The position numbers and the translations under genes were made by a program. Shown piece by piece: positions 1 to 13,000 of a DNA stretch of 64,000 bases; within the stretch, counting starts at the first letter, position 1; every line of letters starts with the position of its first letter. This stretch comes from Nymphaea colorata (Eukaryota; Streptophyta; Magnoliopsida; Nymphaeales; Nymphaeaceae), in assembly GCF_008831285.2 (NCBI RefSeq), contig NC_045138.2, positions 20,989,934-21,053,933 of the forward strand. The letters run 5' to 3'. Below the pieces are notes generated by a model, which saw nothing but the letters and a program-made list of their open reading frames with translations, did no database searches and had not been told where the DNA came from.

Positions 1-2682
1 TCTTCCTAATTTTGCTTTGACTGCGACTCTTCAAGGCCGTTTGGCAACCGTAACAATATGTTATTTTTCCATGTATCTGCCCCTCCTTGTTAGGGATGCC
101 TTAGAGGATAGGGAAATAAGAAAGTGCAGGAAACAGGGCATCACCTAACAATTCCAATGAAAGGTTGCTGGGAGATAGTCTCCCCCCGCCTTTTATTGCA
201 AAAAAAAAGAAAAAAAACTTATGTACAAGAAAGAATCAAAAAGGGATGCAGCACATCAACAGAGGCAAACAAAACGGACGGACCAAAGAAAAAGAAGAAA
301 CCAGGAAGGCAAACACAAACCCCTCTAAAAACAATAACAGGAAAACATATAATAGCCAAAACCAGAAAACCAGGCAGAGCTGAGTAGTCGGTACCTCCCG
401 TAGGCCCCAAAATCATCAACCAGTGACATGTCCGATGACTGAGTCCAAGCATGGTTTCACCTGCATGATGCCAACGTCCATGGGTATATCACCTTACTGT
501 AACTTAAACCATCTACTGCACTCCTCAATTTGCTTCCGTCGAGCAGGCCATTTACACCAACCTTTCAATATGAGATCTCAATCATCTCATCCGCGGAGCC
601 AGAATTTTTTTTTCTATGAAGCATTAAACATATAGTTGACAAATTTTCAATTGGCCATTAAGCAGTGACCTGGATCTGGTGGGGCTGTCATATATAACAA
701 GACTTAGATCCACCTAAATGTAACTTAAATTAAGCTTTCAGAAACTGGGCTTCGTGGAGCATAAGGCCCCCACCTACCTCCCCCCCTGGTCTCATCCAAA
801 CTCTTATTTTTCGAGTGAACTGTTAGGCGACTCTCTATCTTCTGCAATTTGCCAACGCTCCATTCTAATCATGCTTTCTAAGGAAAATGAGAAGCCTTTT
901 AGAGATTAAACACAACTTACAAATGACAATTAAGCTTGGTTATTTTACTTCAAACAAGCTGCAAGTTATGGGCCATATGTATGCCATTGATAGTCCTAGA
1001 TGCATCGAAAAGCTAATTATTTCGACATGGCAAAATATGGCTGCAGCAAGGTGTTTGTGCAGACTAATAACTCCATGTTTTTTGTTGCATCTAGTGGTGT
1101 ACATGACAAAATTTGTCCACACCAATTTTATCTATGAAACGGGAAAAAAAATATTAACCTATATGTTTTTGACATGCATTTTCAGCTCGTGAAACATGAC
1201 TGTTGCTTTAATATGTAAACTTAACCTGCAGTAGCGTAGGCATTCATCATTAGTTCACTTATTTGTTATTTCCCATCAACATTTGCAAATTTGCTTATTA
1301 TGGAGAGATGCAAACAATGGTTTCGTAATTCATATTTAATGTCATTCTTAAATTTAATCATGAACATGGTTGTTCCTGATTACTTTTAGGTCCACACTTT
1401 TAAAAATGGTTTATAGCCATTTATAAAAGTACTCTATGTCGTTGTGACTACTGGGCACTTTGCACAGGCTTCTCATCAATACAGTTTCTGCTTCCTTGCA
1501 CTTATGCTACCATTTGCTTCCTTTTCACGTCCAGGTTACCTCTATTCAGGTTTTCAGTTTGAGGATGAGCCAGCAGTGAAGGAGGCTGCCTTTCTGTTCC
1601 TGTCAACTAAACTGCTTTACCCAGACAGAAATTTGATCCGCTATAAAAGAGCTGTTTTTCCGCTCCTTTTAGTCTGATGTAGGTGCCCATAGGTAATTTT
1701 TAAATCATCATAATGTAATTTTGAATTCTTCTAATAAAATTTTTGATGGGCTGATGTGGGCAGTGGCCATCCATGTGGGGGTCATCAATCCGAGCCAACT
1801 AATACTATGGCTTACTCATATATGTTCATAATCCTAAATGCCTTTTTGTTGTTTTCTGGTGTATAAATTGAAGTACAGCGAGAGCAATAACGCCGAAAGC
1901 AAACCTTCTACCTTAGAGGAGAAGAGGTTTTCTAGTAAAGGTCTATAGCACTCTCCTTCTACAAACACTCCTCTGGTTTTCAAGTTCAGCAATATGGGAT
2001 ACGGATCCTACACCCAGATCTAGAACACTCGGCTGGCTTGTTGCACCGGACAGAATTCCGGCAACCTCAAACCTGAAAAGGTCCGGTTCCCGGCTAGCTA
2101 GCTGGTGTGTAGATTACAGCAAATCTGAGGAGACAACGGCGCGATTGTTTTAGGCATGCCTGGTAGTTAAGATTTTGGTCCATAATACATGGAAGTCTCC
2201 ACTGAACCGTATTGATGATCGGTCCGTTATTCGTGGCCTCATCCTTGGTCAGCATAAAAAGTGTTCTTTTTTATAGCTAATTAACTTTGGCTGTAGGTGG
2301 GAAACTTGGTCATGCAGGAGCCATCTAATGTATAAGAGAAGTTTAGCTAAACTTACCGGCTATGACTGAAGATACTGAACGATCTCTTCATACTTTGGAA
2401 GGGGAAAAGGGCCCAACGCATTGCATTGGGCCGGGCGCATGGTAGCAGCCCATGTTTCCTTCTACCTACACACATACATATGAGAGTTTAATACTGACTT
2501 GGCTTGATATTATTGGATGGCTAAAATTTAAATTTTTATTATTGATAAACAGTCATTAAATTACCATTAACCATGGTTTCTAGTGTGACAACAGTTTATG
2601 ATGGCTTTTAACAAAGATTTACTACAAACCATTCATTTTTAAATTTTAACCACCTAATAACTATATATTTGCAGCAATGTTG

Positions 2683-2733
2683 ACTATATATATATATATG
2701 TGAGTGTTTTCAAGTTCTGTGGCAACATGAAAG

Positions 2734-2768
<35 letters not shown>
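2683..2768. repeat. Two short (TA)n microsatellites
   Basis: Alternating TA tracts lie at about 2683-2700 and 2735-2768, separated by about 35 bp of ordinary sequence. Confidence 0.9.
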
Positions 2769-2770
<2 letters not shown>

Positions 2771-2996
2771 TTGAGTGGTTCATCTCTAATTCCTCAAGGA
2801 GAAGCAACTGCTTTTATTTTATACCATCACTCATAAGATTTACAAAGCTTGCTTCGAAAGGATTCAAGACTGAGTGCACTGAATGAGACAACAACCATAG
2901 AATTTAAACCTATGACTCTTTAAAATGGATCACCTTGTCGTCCAGTATGCTACAGTTTTGATGAATTATGAAACTCTTTTTTTTTTTATTTTTTAA

Positions 2997-3080
2997 TTAA
3001 TTGTTTACATTTTGATTTAAAAAGCTGGAAAAACTCAGTTAATTGTTTACATTTTGATTTAAAAAGCCGGAAAAACTCAG
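2997..3080. repeat. 42-bp tandem duplication
   Basis: Two adjacent 42-bp copies (2997-3038 and 3039-3080) start with TTAATTGTTTACATTTTG and end with GGAAAAACTCAG. They differ at one position (AAGCTGG versus AAGCCGG). Confidence 0.9.
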
Positions 3081-3449
3081 TTTTTTACCTTTCGATGATT
3101 GGACCGCGTTCTCTTTTGTTTTTTTTGGTGGTCTAGAACGTCCGCGACTCTGGCTAGTCAGAAAACATCATCCGTCAAAAGACTGAATCCGGCAGCACCT
3201 TTGCCCCCAAGTTGGTCCGAACACATTAATTGCTTCTAATGTTTCACGGTTGAGGACTTATGTCCAAGTTTGACACGTACGAACTGACTAGCCAAAGTGT
3301 CGAAAAGGCACGAAGTGGTATCCAATGTTACTAAATAGTAATAACCAAGCCGAGCGAAACGGGGAGAGGAAAATATATTTCTATATTCTCCTTCTCGAAT
3401 TTGAATTTTTCTCACTCAAACAACAAGGTTGGGCAGACAGTCATAAATT

Positions 3450-3541
3450 AATTCTTATAAACATTGAGAATGCAACACTCTAAATTCATAAGCTCAATTC
3501 TTATAAACATTGAGAATGCAACACTCTAAATTCATAAGCTC
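3450..3541. repeat. 46-bp tandem duplication
   Basis: Two copies with no visible difference, 3450-3495 and 3496-3541. Each begins AATTCTTATAAACATTGAG and ends CATAAGCTC. Confidence 0.9.
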
Positions 3542-5270
3542 ACTTAAGTCTAGCGTAATCTAGGATTTCGAAGACAGGAAGAATGGAAGAGCTTTTGAGT
3601 TTTTTTTTTTTTTTTTTTTGTTAACATCTTGCTCATCTAAAATTTGAATTTTTCTCCCATGTTTGAATATTGGAAAAACGACGTACAAATGCTTTTTGAA
3701 TTTGTAGTGATAAAGAAGTATGTTGTTTTTAGGGGAGAACCCAACTCCAAATTTGATGACTCCATTGTTCATCTATGTGAAGTAGGCATTTCAAATCCCA
3801 ATGTATAAGGTTGTGACAAAGAAATTTGATTTGACTATGCAATGACTTCATTAAGTTGAGGGAAGGGACTTCAAATTTATAGTTTTTTTAAACAGAACTT
3901 TTACATGCCTGTTGGGATAAGAGTCTCCAAGTTTCATCCATCCTCTCACCCCTTATGTCCAGGCCTGTTTTTGGTATGTCGAGGTCCTTCAGTGTGAGTA
4001 TGTATAGGTTATGCAATATTTACAATTCATAAGTGAGATGTTAGTTTTTTCTTGGAAAAAAAAAGTCCCCAGTTATGATCAAATATTTCTCCAACAAGAT
4101 AGAACAGAGAATCGGTTCTATTTGGACTTAAGCATAAAATTCTATAACCTGTCGAATTTCAGATTTCAGAAATTAGATTTGCCAAATTTTCCGTCCTCTA
4201 CAAGTCTTCTGAAGTAGCCAAATGAGTCAGGAGTAAATCTGTGGGGTTTGAACCATGGAGATCACATCTTTTGGTTAAGCTTCGAAGTTCTTTCATATTT
4301 CATACCATGATGCTTTTGGCCATGCCTATAAAGACATTGATTTTTTTTTTTAAAATACCAATTATAGATTGACAGACTTTTCATTGGTAAAACCCTTCTA
4401 GGTGAGCGGGAGAATTAATCACATCGTCTAGGGGAGGGCTGGAATCCTATTCTTCTCTCCTCTCTCCTCCCTCCCACCTCAAATTTTCCTTGCCCATAGG
4501 ATTCAGAGCTACGTCAGTATCAGTAGCAAGATCTCTATGTGTTTCAACTTGCATATGAGACACAACCCCTCTTACGACACAAAAACATAGCTCCCCACAA
4601 GTCGAACAGAAGATGCTCTGAATAGCGCATCTCAAGTTCACCCGTTTGAGCTATACTCTTCCGGGCTCCTTTAGGAAGACCCTTAAAAGGTCGTTTGATT
4701 GGATGTCCCTTTTTCGTGTGCTTCACGTTGGGAGAGATGGAATGCACCGAACACTTAAAATGGTGCCCGTTCTAAGCACAAGTAACGTCCCTCGTGTGCA
4801 ATAGAAGTGTGCCAGTTAAAGGACTTCTTTTAAGGCATCCTTTCATAATCAAGCTTCTACCATGCACGAATAAATGTTCCTTTAACCAATAAGTTATTTT
4901 GAGTAGGACCGTGACTAATAAGCAAGTTGGAGGGAAACGTGGATGCAAAATTTATGTTGTCAGTTATTATTGCGATCCACTGTTTGTCTACATCCCCAAA
5001 TCCAAATCCACAGCAAGACAAACAGACCCTTAATCATTTATGTCAAGAGGTGCTGGAACTCGAACACTTAGGGGCGGTTTGACATCAATAACATACTCAT
5101 GAATCTATCTCAAAATTAGGTATACCAAGATGTTACATTGTTCTATAAACTTGGCTTATTTTTTTGAAACAGATTCATGAAAGAATAACAACATGCCGCT
5201 GTTGTCAAACAACTCCTTAAAGCTCTATATGTTTTATTATATCAATTTTCTTAACGTTAACGGATCCACA

Positions 5271-5405
5271 TTCAGGTAGGAAGAGAAGTTGAATGGCAGC
5301 AGCGCACGAGGTGTGGTGATTTTTCAGGTTAGAAGAGAAAGTTGAATGGCACCATACGAGGCGTGATCTATCAGGTCCAAAAGGAAAGTTGAATGGCAAC
5401 ACCAT
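5271..5405. repeat. Three diverged tandem units of about 50 bp
   Basis: Units begin near 5271, 5323 and 5370. Each has a CAGGT start followed by an AG/GA-rich stretch and the core AAGTTGAATGGCA; the first two then share ACGAGG(T/C)GTG. The spacing (52 then 47 bp) and the mismatches show that the units have drifted. Confidence 0.75.
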
Positions 5406-6670
5406 AGGTGTTCTTCAACATTGATTGCCTTCAAAAGTATGAAGTGAAAAAAGGGTATGGGTTCTTTCTTTCAGCTTAGACATTTCTTACGTATTTTGAT
5501 GTTTGTTTCATTCATTGGCGAGAAAAATTTTCAAAGACAACATTTTCCGGTCAATTTAAGCTGAAACAAACGAATTCCTACCTTAAATGGATAATGGAAG
5601 ACTTGTTATTCAACAGTATAACATGCCTTATATGCCCGTGTCAACCAAATCAATATCAAAAGACTTCTTTCTATTATTTCTATATGAAAAGATCCATTAG
5701 AAATTTTAGTTTGGCACCTATAAATATTTTAAATGCAATTGACCCTTGCGTTTTATCAAAACGATAATACTTATTCGTGTCGTTTGTCATGACCGGTCCC
5801 CCAAAGGAAAAACTTTAGCTCAACTGCTGCCCCTACATTGAAAGTATCTGATTTAACTTCTTAAACAAGTGGTGGAGTCTTCCTGGATAAAATGGGTAGA
5901 GTTCAGGTCGACTATAAAAACCGAATTGAAAATCTAGAAATTTTTTTCCTAGTGAAGGGCACCTAAAAGTTTTTCAATGACGCCAAACACGTTTACCATT
6001 GAATTGCAAACTTCCCTTAGATATTTAAGATAAGATAACCAGAGCCCATTTCTTGATACTGTGAGTGCATTGTTTGAGGCAAAAGCTCTTGTAAATTATG
6101 TTCACGTCGAACTCTTCTTCGTTTTTATGTTCTTTGTAAAGTGTTTGACGATATCAAAATTGATGATAGTATTGATACAGAGCTGACTATCACTTCTTTT
6201 TTGCAAAGCCGTATGATTTCGCCTCAAGTGGAGGGGAAGTCTTCCTGGGCTTCTACTCCCAATTTTCCACACATCTTTCGAGTTTTTCAGAAGAAGAGAG
6301 GACTTTTTGCCCCGCCCATCAAACATGTACCTCAAATCCATTTTTGGAATGAATCGTGAGCCTCACCTATTGTGGCCGGCCCCGACCCCACCCATTTTAC
6401 ACCTCATCGCCGTCGACAATAACGGCGATCATGCATGTGGTGGTGAGCCAACATTGGCAGCCTCGACACGGGGTTCAATCTTCGTATCGAAACTTTCTCT
6501 CTCTCTCTCTCTTGCGGAGACAAAAACAACTCAGTGAGGCTCATGTCATTTGCTGGCATCACAGCAAGGCCACGGTCATCCCTCTCTCCCTCTCTCTTGG
6601 ACTGGCAGGTGAGGAAGAAACAGAAGCTATACTTTCCTCAGTCTCCGCTTTAACCCTCTCCTTGCATGTG

Positions 6671-6729
6671 AAAAGTTTTAAGCAGACTCATCTCTTTCGG
6701 TAAAATTTTAAGCAGGCTCATCTCTTTCG
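6671..6729. repeat. About 30-bp tandem duplication
   Basis: The segment ending TTTTAAGCAG(A/G)CTCATCTCTTTCG occurs twice in a row (6671-6699 and 6700-6729). It lies in the putative leader region of the downstream transporter gene. Confidence 0.8.
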
Positions 6730-7046
6730 TAGCCTTTCCTTCTTTAGTGGTCAACGTTGGTACTCCTGATTCTACTGCTGCCGCTCGGTAGAAATCCTTC
6801 TCCGGTTAAAAGGAAAGACACCGGTTCTGGCGTTGCTTCATCCTTCATATTTGGTCTCCTGCTGTGATTGTCTTGAGGACCACTTCGATTGGACAGTCTG
6901 CAAGTGATTTTGTACGTGGGAATCTCGATTTTCTTCCCAAAATTGGATTGATTGGCTTTCTAGTTTGAGGGGTTGGTGGAATCATGGGTTTGTGAAATGG
7001 GATCTCGGGTGGTTGTATGGTGATAAAACGGAGGAGCAAATGAACC

Positions 7047-10000
7047 ATGACTCTGCTGCTCAGAGTCGGTTCTGTGTTGAATGCGAGTAATCTGAAAGGG
7101 TTTCTTCTTGCGGTCGTTTCGAGTGCTTTCATTGGATCGAGTTTCATTTTGAAAAAGAAGGGGCTTAAGCGGGCGGGAGCATACGGCGAACGTGCAGGTA
7201 AAATGCGACCTACCCAATTCATTTTCCTCCTCTTTTCTTGGGATTGACGTCTTCAGTATTTTATTGAAAAGATTATTGTTTCTTTGGCTTAAGGTTCTGG
7301 AGGATATGGTTATCTGTTAGAACCCCTTTGGTGGGTGGGAATGATATCGAGTAAGATTTATTGAAATGCAGTACTTCCTGCTCGACTTTTAGATTTTTTT
7401 TTTCTAAAATTTTTCGCCGATGTACAAGCTTAAGTTTCTTAACTGATATAATTAGTGATCGCTGGAGAGATCGCGAACTTTGTGGCGTACATTTTTGCCC
7501 CAGCTGTTCTAGTAACGCCTTTAGGAGCATTGAGCATAATTGTCAGGCAAGTATGTTGTAAGCGTTGCTTGAGTAGAGTTTCTTCGCTCGGATTAATTTG
7601 CAACTTAATTCTGAGATCCGGATCGATCATGTCTTCACACCTCCTCTTGCTACTTGTGACATTGTTACTGCATGCAGTGCTGTTCTAGCTCATTTTATGC
7701 TGAACGAGAGGTTGCAGAAGATGGGCATGCTTGGTTGCCTACTTTGCATAGTAGGTTCAACAGTGATCGTGCTCCATGCACCTTCGGAGCATAGCTTGAC
7801 TTCGGTGTTAGAGATCTGGAGTTTGGCAACTCAGCCTGGTAAATAATGTTCTTTATATATTCTTTCTGGATGTCAATATCTTACTTCTGCCTTTGTTAAT
7901 GCGCCATTGTCCTACTTCATGATCGACTTATTCTCATGCTTTTACGTTTTTACTTCTTGTCCACATTCCAGCATTTCTTCTTTATACAGCATCGGCAGTC
8001 GTGACATCGTTGGTTTTGATGTTACATTGTGGCCCTCGATATGGACAGACAAATATAATGGTGTACTTGGCCATATGTTCTCTATTTGGCTCATTAACGG
8101 TAATTTCTACTGTATTTGAGCTTATGCTTGTTTTGTTCGACTATTGTGTTATTGAATCTATATAATTAAAAACATTATGATTACATCACAGAAGTTTCTA
8201 TTATTGTTCCATTACAAACCACTAATTACATATTCATTGTATTATCTGAAGGTAATGAGCATCAAAGCTATTGGAATTGCTATCAAACTCACAGTGGAAG
8301 GTACAAACCAGGCCGTGTATCCTGAGACATGGATTTTTGCTATGGTTGCAGTGACATGCATTGTGATTCAGTTGAATTATCTGAACATGGTGAGTGGAAT
8401 GTTATCGTCTTATACAGTTCAATGATTCTATGAAGCAAGACTTGTTTATGGCTAACTAGTTAACTGTCTGACCTTCCACATGTGCAATTAACTCAAACAT
8501 ATTTTGGGAGTACAGTGACATTCTCTAAATGTCCCTTGAGTAAATTGGTTTACTATCAAAGTATCAATTATTACTAAGTCTATGACCACTTTTTTTTGGT
8601 AATAGCTCCTGGAGTTGTAGTTTACCTTGTAAGGTACATACCCTTTGACCTTTTGAATGACTGTGAATCTGTTCATAATATCCTGTGCACGATTTATTCG
8701 ATATTTCCATGCGTATTGTTCTGTGTTATTAAGATAAATAAGCTTTTACCTAGGGTGATTAATCACGTTATTGGTTTCTCTGAGGAGCAAAAACGTCAAC
8801 ACTATTATGGTCTGATGCACCAACAGATGTAGCACATTGTGGGAGAACCTCTTCAAAGCACAAAATATTACTGAAGTTATGAACTCTTTACTGATCTCAT
8901 GTTTGTTAGGAGTTTTAGATTTCAGATTTGTCCAAGGACCAAACCCACTTTTGAACAATATTTATTAACTTCCTCTTGTTGGAATCATGCATATTTTTGG
9001 TATACATTTGAGTGTCCAAATGACTCTTTTGATGCAAAAGCTTTTCCTCTTTGAACTCAAAAGGCTTGATTTTTCCCCTGGTGATGGCAAACACAAGTAC
9101 TGCCACTTAGGTAGTTAACCATTCATATCCTAGTACCTCCTTCATGTTTGTTTCTCAGAATTCCTTTTTCTTTGAACTCAAGAAAATTTTTCATCAGTTC
9201 ATTCTCATGTTCAAATCGTAAGTGGCAACTAGGCTATGATGGATCTTGAGGGGCCATAGCATGAGATTTAGGTTGCTCATATGACAGTTATCTGCAGAAA
9301 AGATTTATAGGATAAATCTTAGTGCTACAGCCAGCACAGAGAGATGAACTTTGTCCTGCGGTCAGGAATATAGCAAGCAACTTGGACTTGATCATGTAGA
9401 ATGGTGCACTGGGGCATATATAGCTACCATGTTCGTTTTTTACAGTGTCAACTTTCAGACATGAGATCTTTTGAATCTCAATTGCTAAAACATCCATTTT
9501 AATAGTGACTTGAAAATGCAACTGCACATTATGTCATATTGGCATGTAAGTTAGTAACCAATCTAGAGGCAAAATTGTTTATTTTGTAGACCTGCATAGT
9601 CTCAGTAGTGAGGGATTCTTTTGAGAAAATACAATAAGGAAGATTATTGCCATTTGCAAATAAGCTTCTTTCTCAGATTTATGTCATATGCATATAAGGC
9701 CATCTATCCACTTTTGTATTTAGATAAGATTGCTATTACATGCGATATTAGTTTGCTCTAGACTCTAGAAGTTGTAGGAGGGAGGCAAGAAAAATGTTTG
9801 GAATACCTAACTATTTTGCCATACCAAGGTATTGGCATTGCATAACAAGTTTGTTGTGAACCTGCTAGGATAAGCAAGGCTTCTTGATGGTAGAATTATA
9901 GGTTCTTCAATTCAGACGAATAATAGGTTCTTCAGTTCAGATGAATATCAGGTTTAGATCCCCTTAGGGAATCCAAATATCAATCCAAAGGAAAAAGTTA

Positions 10001-13000
10001 TATAAAAAACAAGAATTTAAGGGTTGCTGTCCACTTATATAAAAGACAAAACCGATCAACTGACAGTGGCTTCATGCTGTAATAGATGGAGCCAAAAGTG
10101 TGATATCATGCCCTGCAACTGTGCTTCCTGTTGCAATGTTCTGAAAGTATTGCCAAAATGAAAATGTTGTAAACATATTGCAATAGTTGCATGAGGTTTG
10201 TTTGAAAAATCATTTAGTATATTCTAATTTTTTCACATTTTAATAACCATTTTCTTTTTTTCTCAATAAATTTTTTTACAAAATTAAAAGAAACTCATAC
10301 CTTCGTAGCTGTTCTATTATTCTTATGCATTTTTTGTTTGTTTAGTTCCCAAGATTTTTCTCGAGAGAAAAAAAAATTCAATTAGTAACCAAGAAAAACA
10401 TCACGTATAAAGACCTAGGAATTATATTTGTGACAATGCTCTAATGCTTTGACCCCATATTGTTGTTGTTGGAGGCAGTTGAAGTAATCATGACCTATAA
10501 TATTTTGTGTATTTTCCTTGGACATTTATTGATGTTGTGTGGTAAAAGATTTGGGAACATGTAAATTCTAGGTTTCCATACTGGCAGTCATAAAATAACA
10601 TTTGGTGCAGTTGTTGCTCTCCAGAAGTATTAAGTTGATCAAATCCTTTTCTTTTTTTTTTTGGTGATAGTGTTTGGATATATCTACTTTATGTCATGTT
10701 ATGTTGAAAATTGAGATTCTGTTAAAGAGTCTCTGCCAACGGAGATATTAATTTAACAAACTGAAGTGGAACTGTCACGATACACTATATGCATTGACGC
10801 TGAAGCTTTTCCTTTCATTCTTTTTTTTTTTAAACAATCTTCCGAGAATGGGAGTTTCTTCAGAAGAACTGAAATGCTGGCCCTTATTAGATAGTCTCAT
10901 AAGAGATCGCATAAATTATTTGGTAAATTTTATTGTGGATATATACACGTGTGCTTTCTTGTCTCTTTTCATATACAGACAAGTATTTATACCTTAACTC
11001 ATTGTGTAAGAAGTAAAAGTTGAAATCTCCTGGAATTTGAGAGATGGTATCCCAATACTGATTACCAGTGACCTTGCTTGACCAAATTGTCTGATATTTA
11101 ATCCCTGTGCTTCTCAATCTAATGTACCTGAGCAGGGTGGGGAATGTGGTAACAAGATGTTCTAAATTTCTAAACCTTTGTTGGTTGTGGAAATTTGGCA
11201 GGCACTTGATACATTCAATGCTGCAACCGTATCGCCAATCTATTACGCAATGTTCACAATTCTTACCATTGTAGCAAGTTCCATAATGTTCAAGGTATCC
11301 ATCAATATATTTTTTTTTCATGCTCTCATAGTTTTATTTGTTAGTATGTTGATATTCTTTCTCATTCTCTTACAAAATTTTTCGGGGGTTGGGAATTGTT
11401 TTTCTTGGGCATCACCTAGGACTGGTCTGGCCAAAGTGCAAGCAGTATAGCATCTGAGATTTGTGGAATGATCACGGTGCTTTCTGGGACTACAATATTG
11501 CATACTACAAAAGAACCTGAACCACCTCAAAAAGCAGGCAAGTGCAACTACCCTTTTTCATATAAAAACTTTTGTTATGAATGCATACTTTTTTTACTGG
11601 CGATATGGTGATGAATGTTTGTTATGTTTAAATGTTGTTTTAGATAGCATACCACACTCGTAACTAGAGTGTACAACTTAAGCACTCTTGGCAGATCAAA
11701 CAGAAGTTTAGATTTTTGCCTGTAGAATTTGTTGTAGTTTAACTTTTCTGTTTTACCCTCTAAAGGAAAAGTATGAACTACTTGTTTAATTGTACTTTTT
11801 TTAAATAAATAAACTTGATTAGTTACCAATTTAGCTTTCTCTGATGATTTAAATTTTCTAGGCTTCATGAACTGGTATAGTGGACGTTGTAGAAATAGCT
11901 TTCAGGAAACACAAAGTCAACTTGACATAAAGAACTTGATAAACAATACTGAAGAATGAAGAAGAATCATGTGCAAGTGAAATAAAGCACAAAACATGAA
12001 AGGGTAATTGTTATCAGAGGCCACAGGGCAAGCTCCAACAGCTAATAATGTTTGCCATTGGATAGCGTAGTCCCAGTCAACGGCTAAACTGACCAGTGAG
12101 ATAAAAAGTGGAAAATATAAAATAACAGAAAAAGAACAGAAAAATCACATTTTTAATCTATCTTTACAATGTGCCTACATAATATTTCTAACATCCTTTA
12201 GCAAACTTATGATTTTACAATCAAATGTTTGCCAAGGAAAAAAAAAAATGAAACATCGGAGAGGTCAAGGCTTTGGTAAAGATCTCGACCAGCTGAAGTT
12301 ATGAAGTAACATAAGCAAGATCAATATTCTTCTTCGAGTATTCTTCTCTAGCATGATGACAGTCCATCTCAATATGTTTGGACTTTAGTCCTCTCATGAA
12401 AAGTATGGATACTGGCAATTTATATTGCACTTTTGTTGTTACAACATACTTCGTACGAACTTGTAAATCATTCATCAGATAATGAATCAAGTGTTTCAGT
12501 CACACAATGTCCATTGTAGTGGCAGATGTTTCTCTTACTTTGCTTCTATAAAGGGAAGGAATTTTTTGTTGCTTTTTGCGCTTCCAAGATATCAAAAAAT
12601 TACTTACACAAAACACAAAAATCTAGTTTTGAAGTGATGATTGTTGAAGAACTGTTTCCCTTTCCAAAGTCAGAGCTAGTAATGTAATAAATTCAAAGAA
12701 GATGGTGATAAAAATAATCATGTACATATTATTCCTTTAATATGCCTAATTATATGCATAACTACACTTGTACATAAAAATGTGGGATTTAGTTGAAATT
12801 CAGTTGCCATATGTATGGCATGAGTAGTGTCTGACTGTTAGAATTTAAGGATTACCTCTAATGTAGGCATGCATATATGTTTTTATATGTACTCTACTAT
12901 CATATATCTTAAACTCCGAGTAGGTTGATGTATGATTTGTATATATAAATATATGTATGTATACATAGGCCTTTTTGTATTTATTTTCCTTTTATTTTTC

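Larger units (their letters stand above)
1..6839. other. Gene-poor flank upstream of the NIPA gene
   Basis: No reading frame here could be tied to a protein family. The longest open frames are under 116 codons and have low-complexity or simple-repeat composition. A stretch near 1444-1677 is open but has no recognisable motif and no convincing splice sites. The interval holds TA microsatellites, several local tandem duplications (listed separately) and CT-rich tracts around 6490-6600 that may belong to the promoter or leader of the gene starting at 7047. Confidence 0.6.

Noticed and set aside
1444..1677. 77-codon frame as a possible exon
   Set aside because: No recognisable motif, no clear splice sites and no neighbouring exons.
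5271..5405. CRISPR-like array
   Set aside because: Degenerate tandem units without conserved repeats and unique spacers, in a plant nuclear context.
6845..7222. 125-codon minus-strand frame over NIPA exon 1
   Set aside because: Shadow of the coding strand; no motif.
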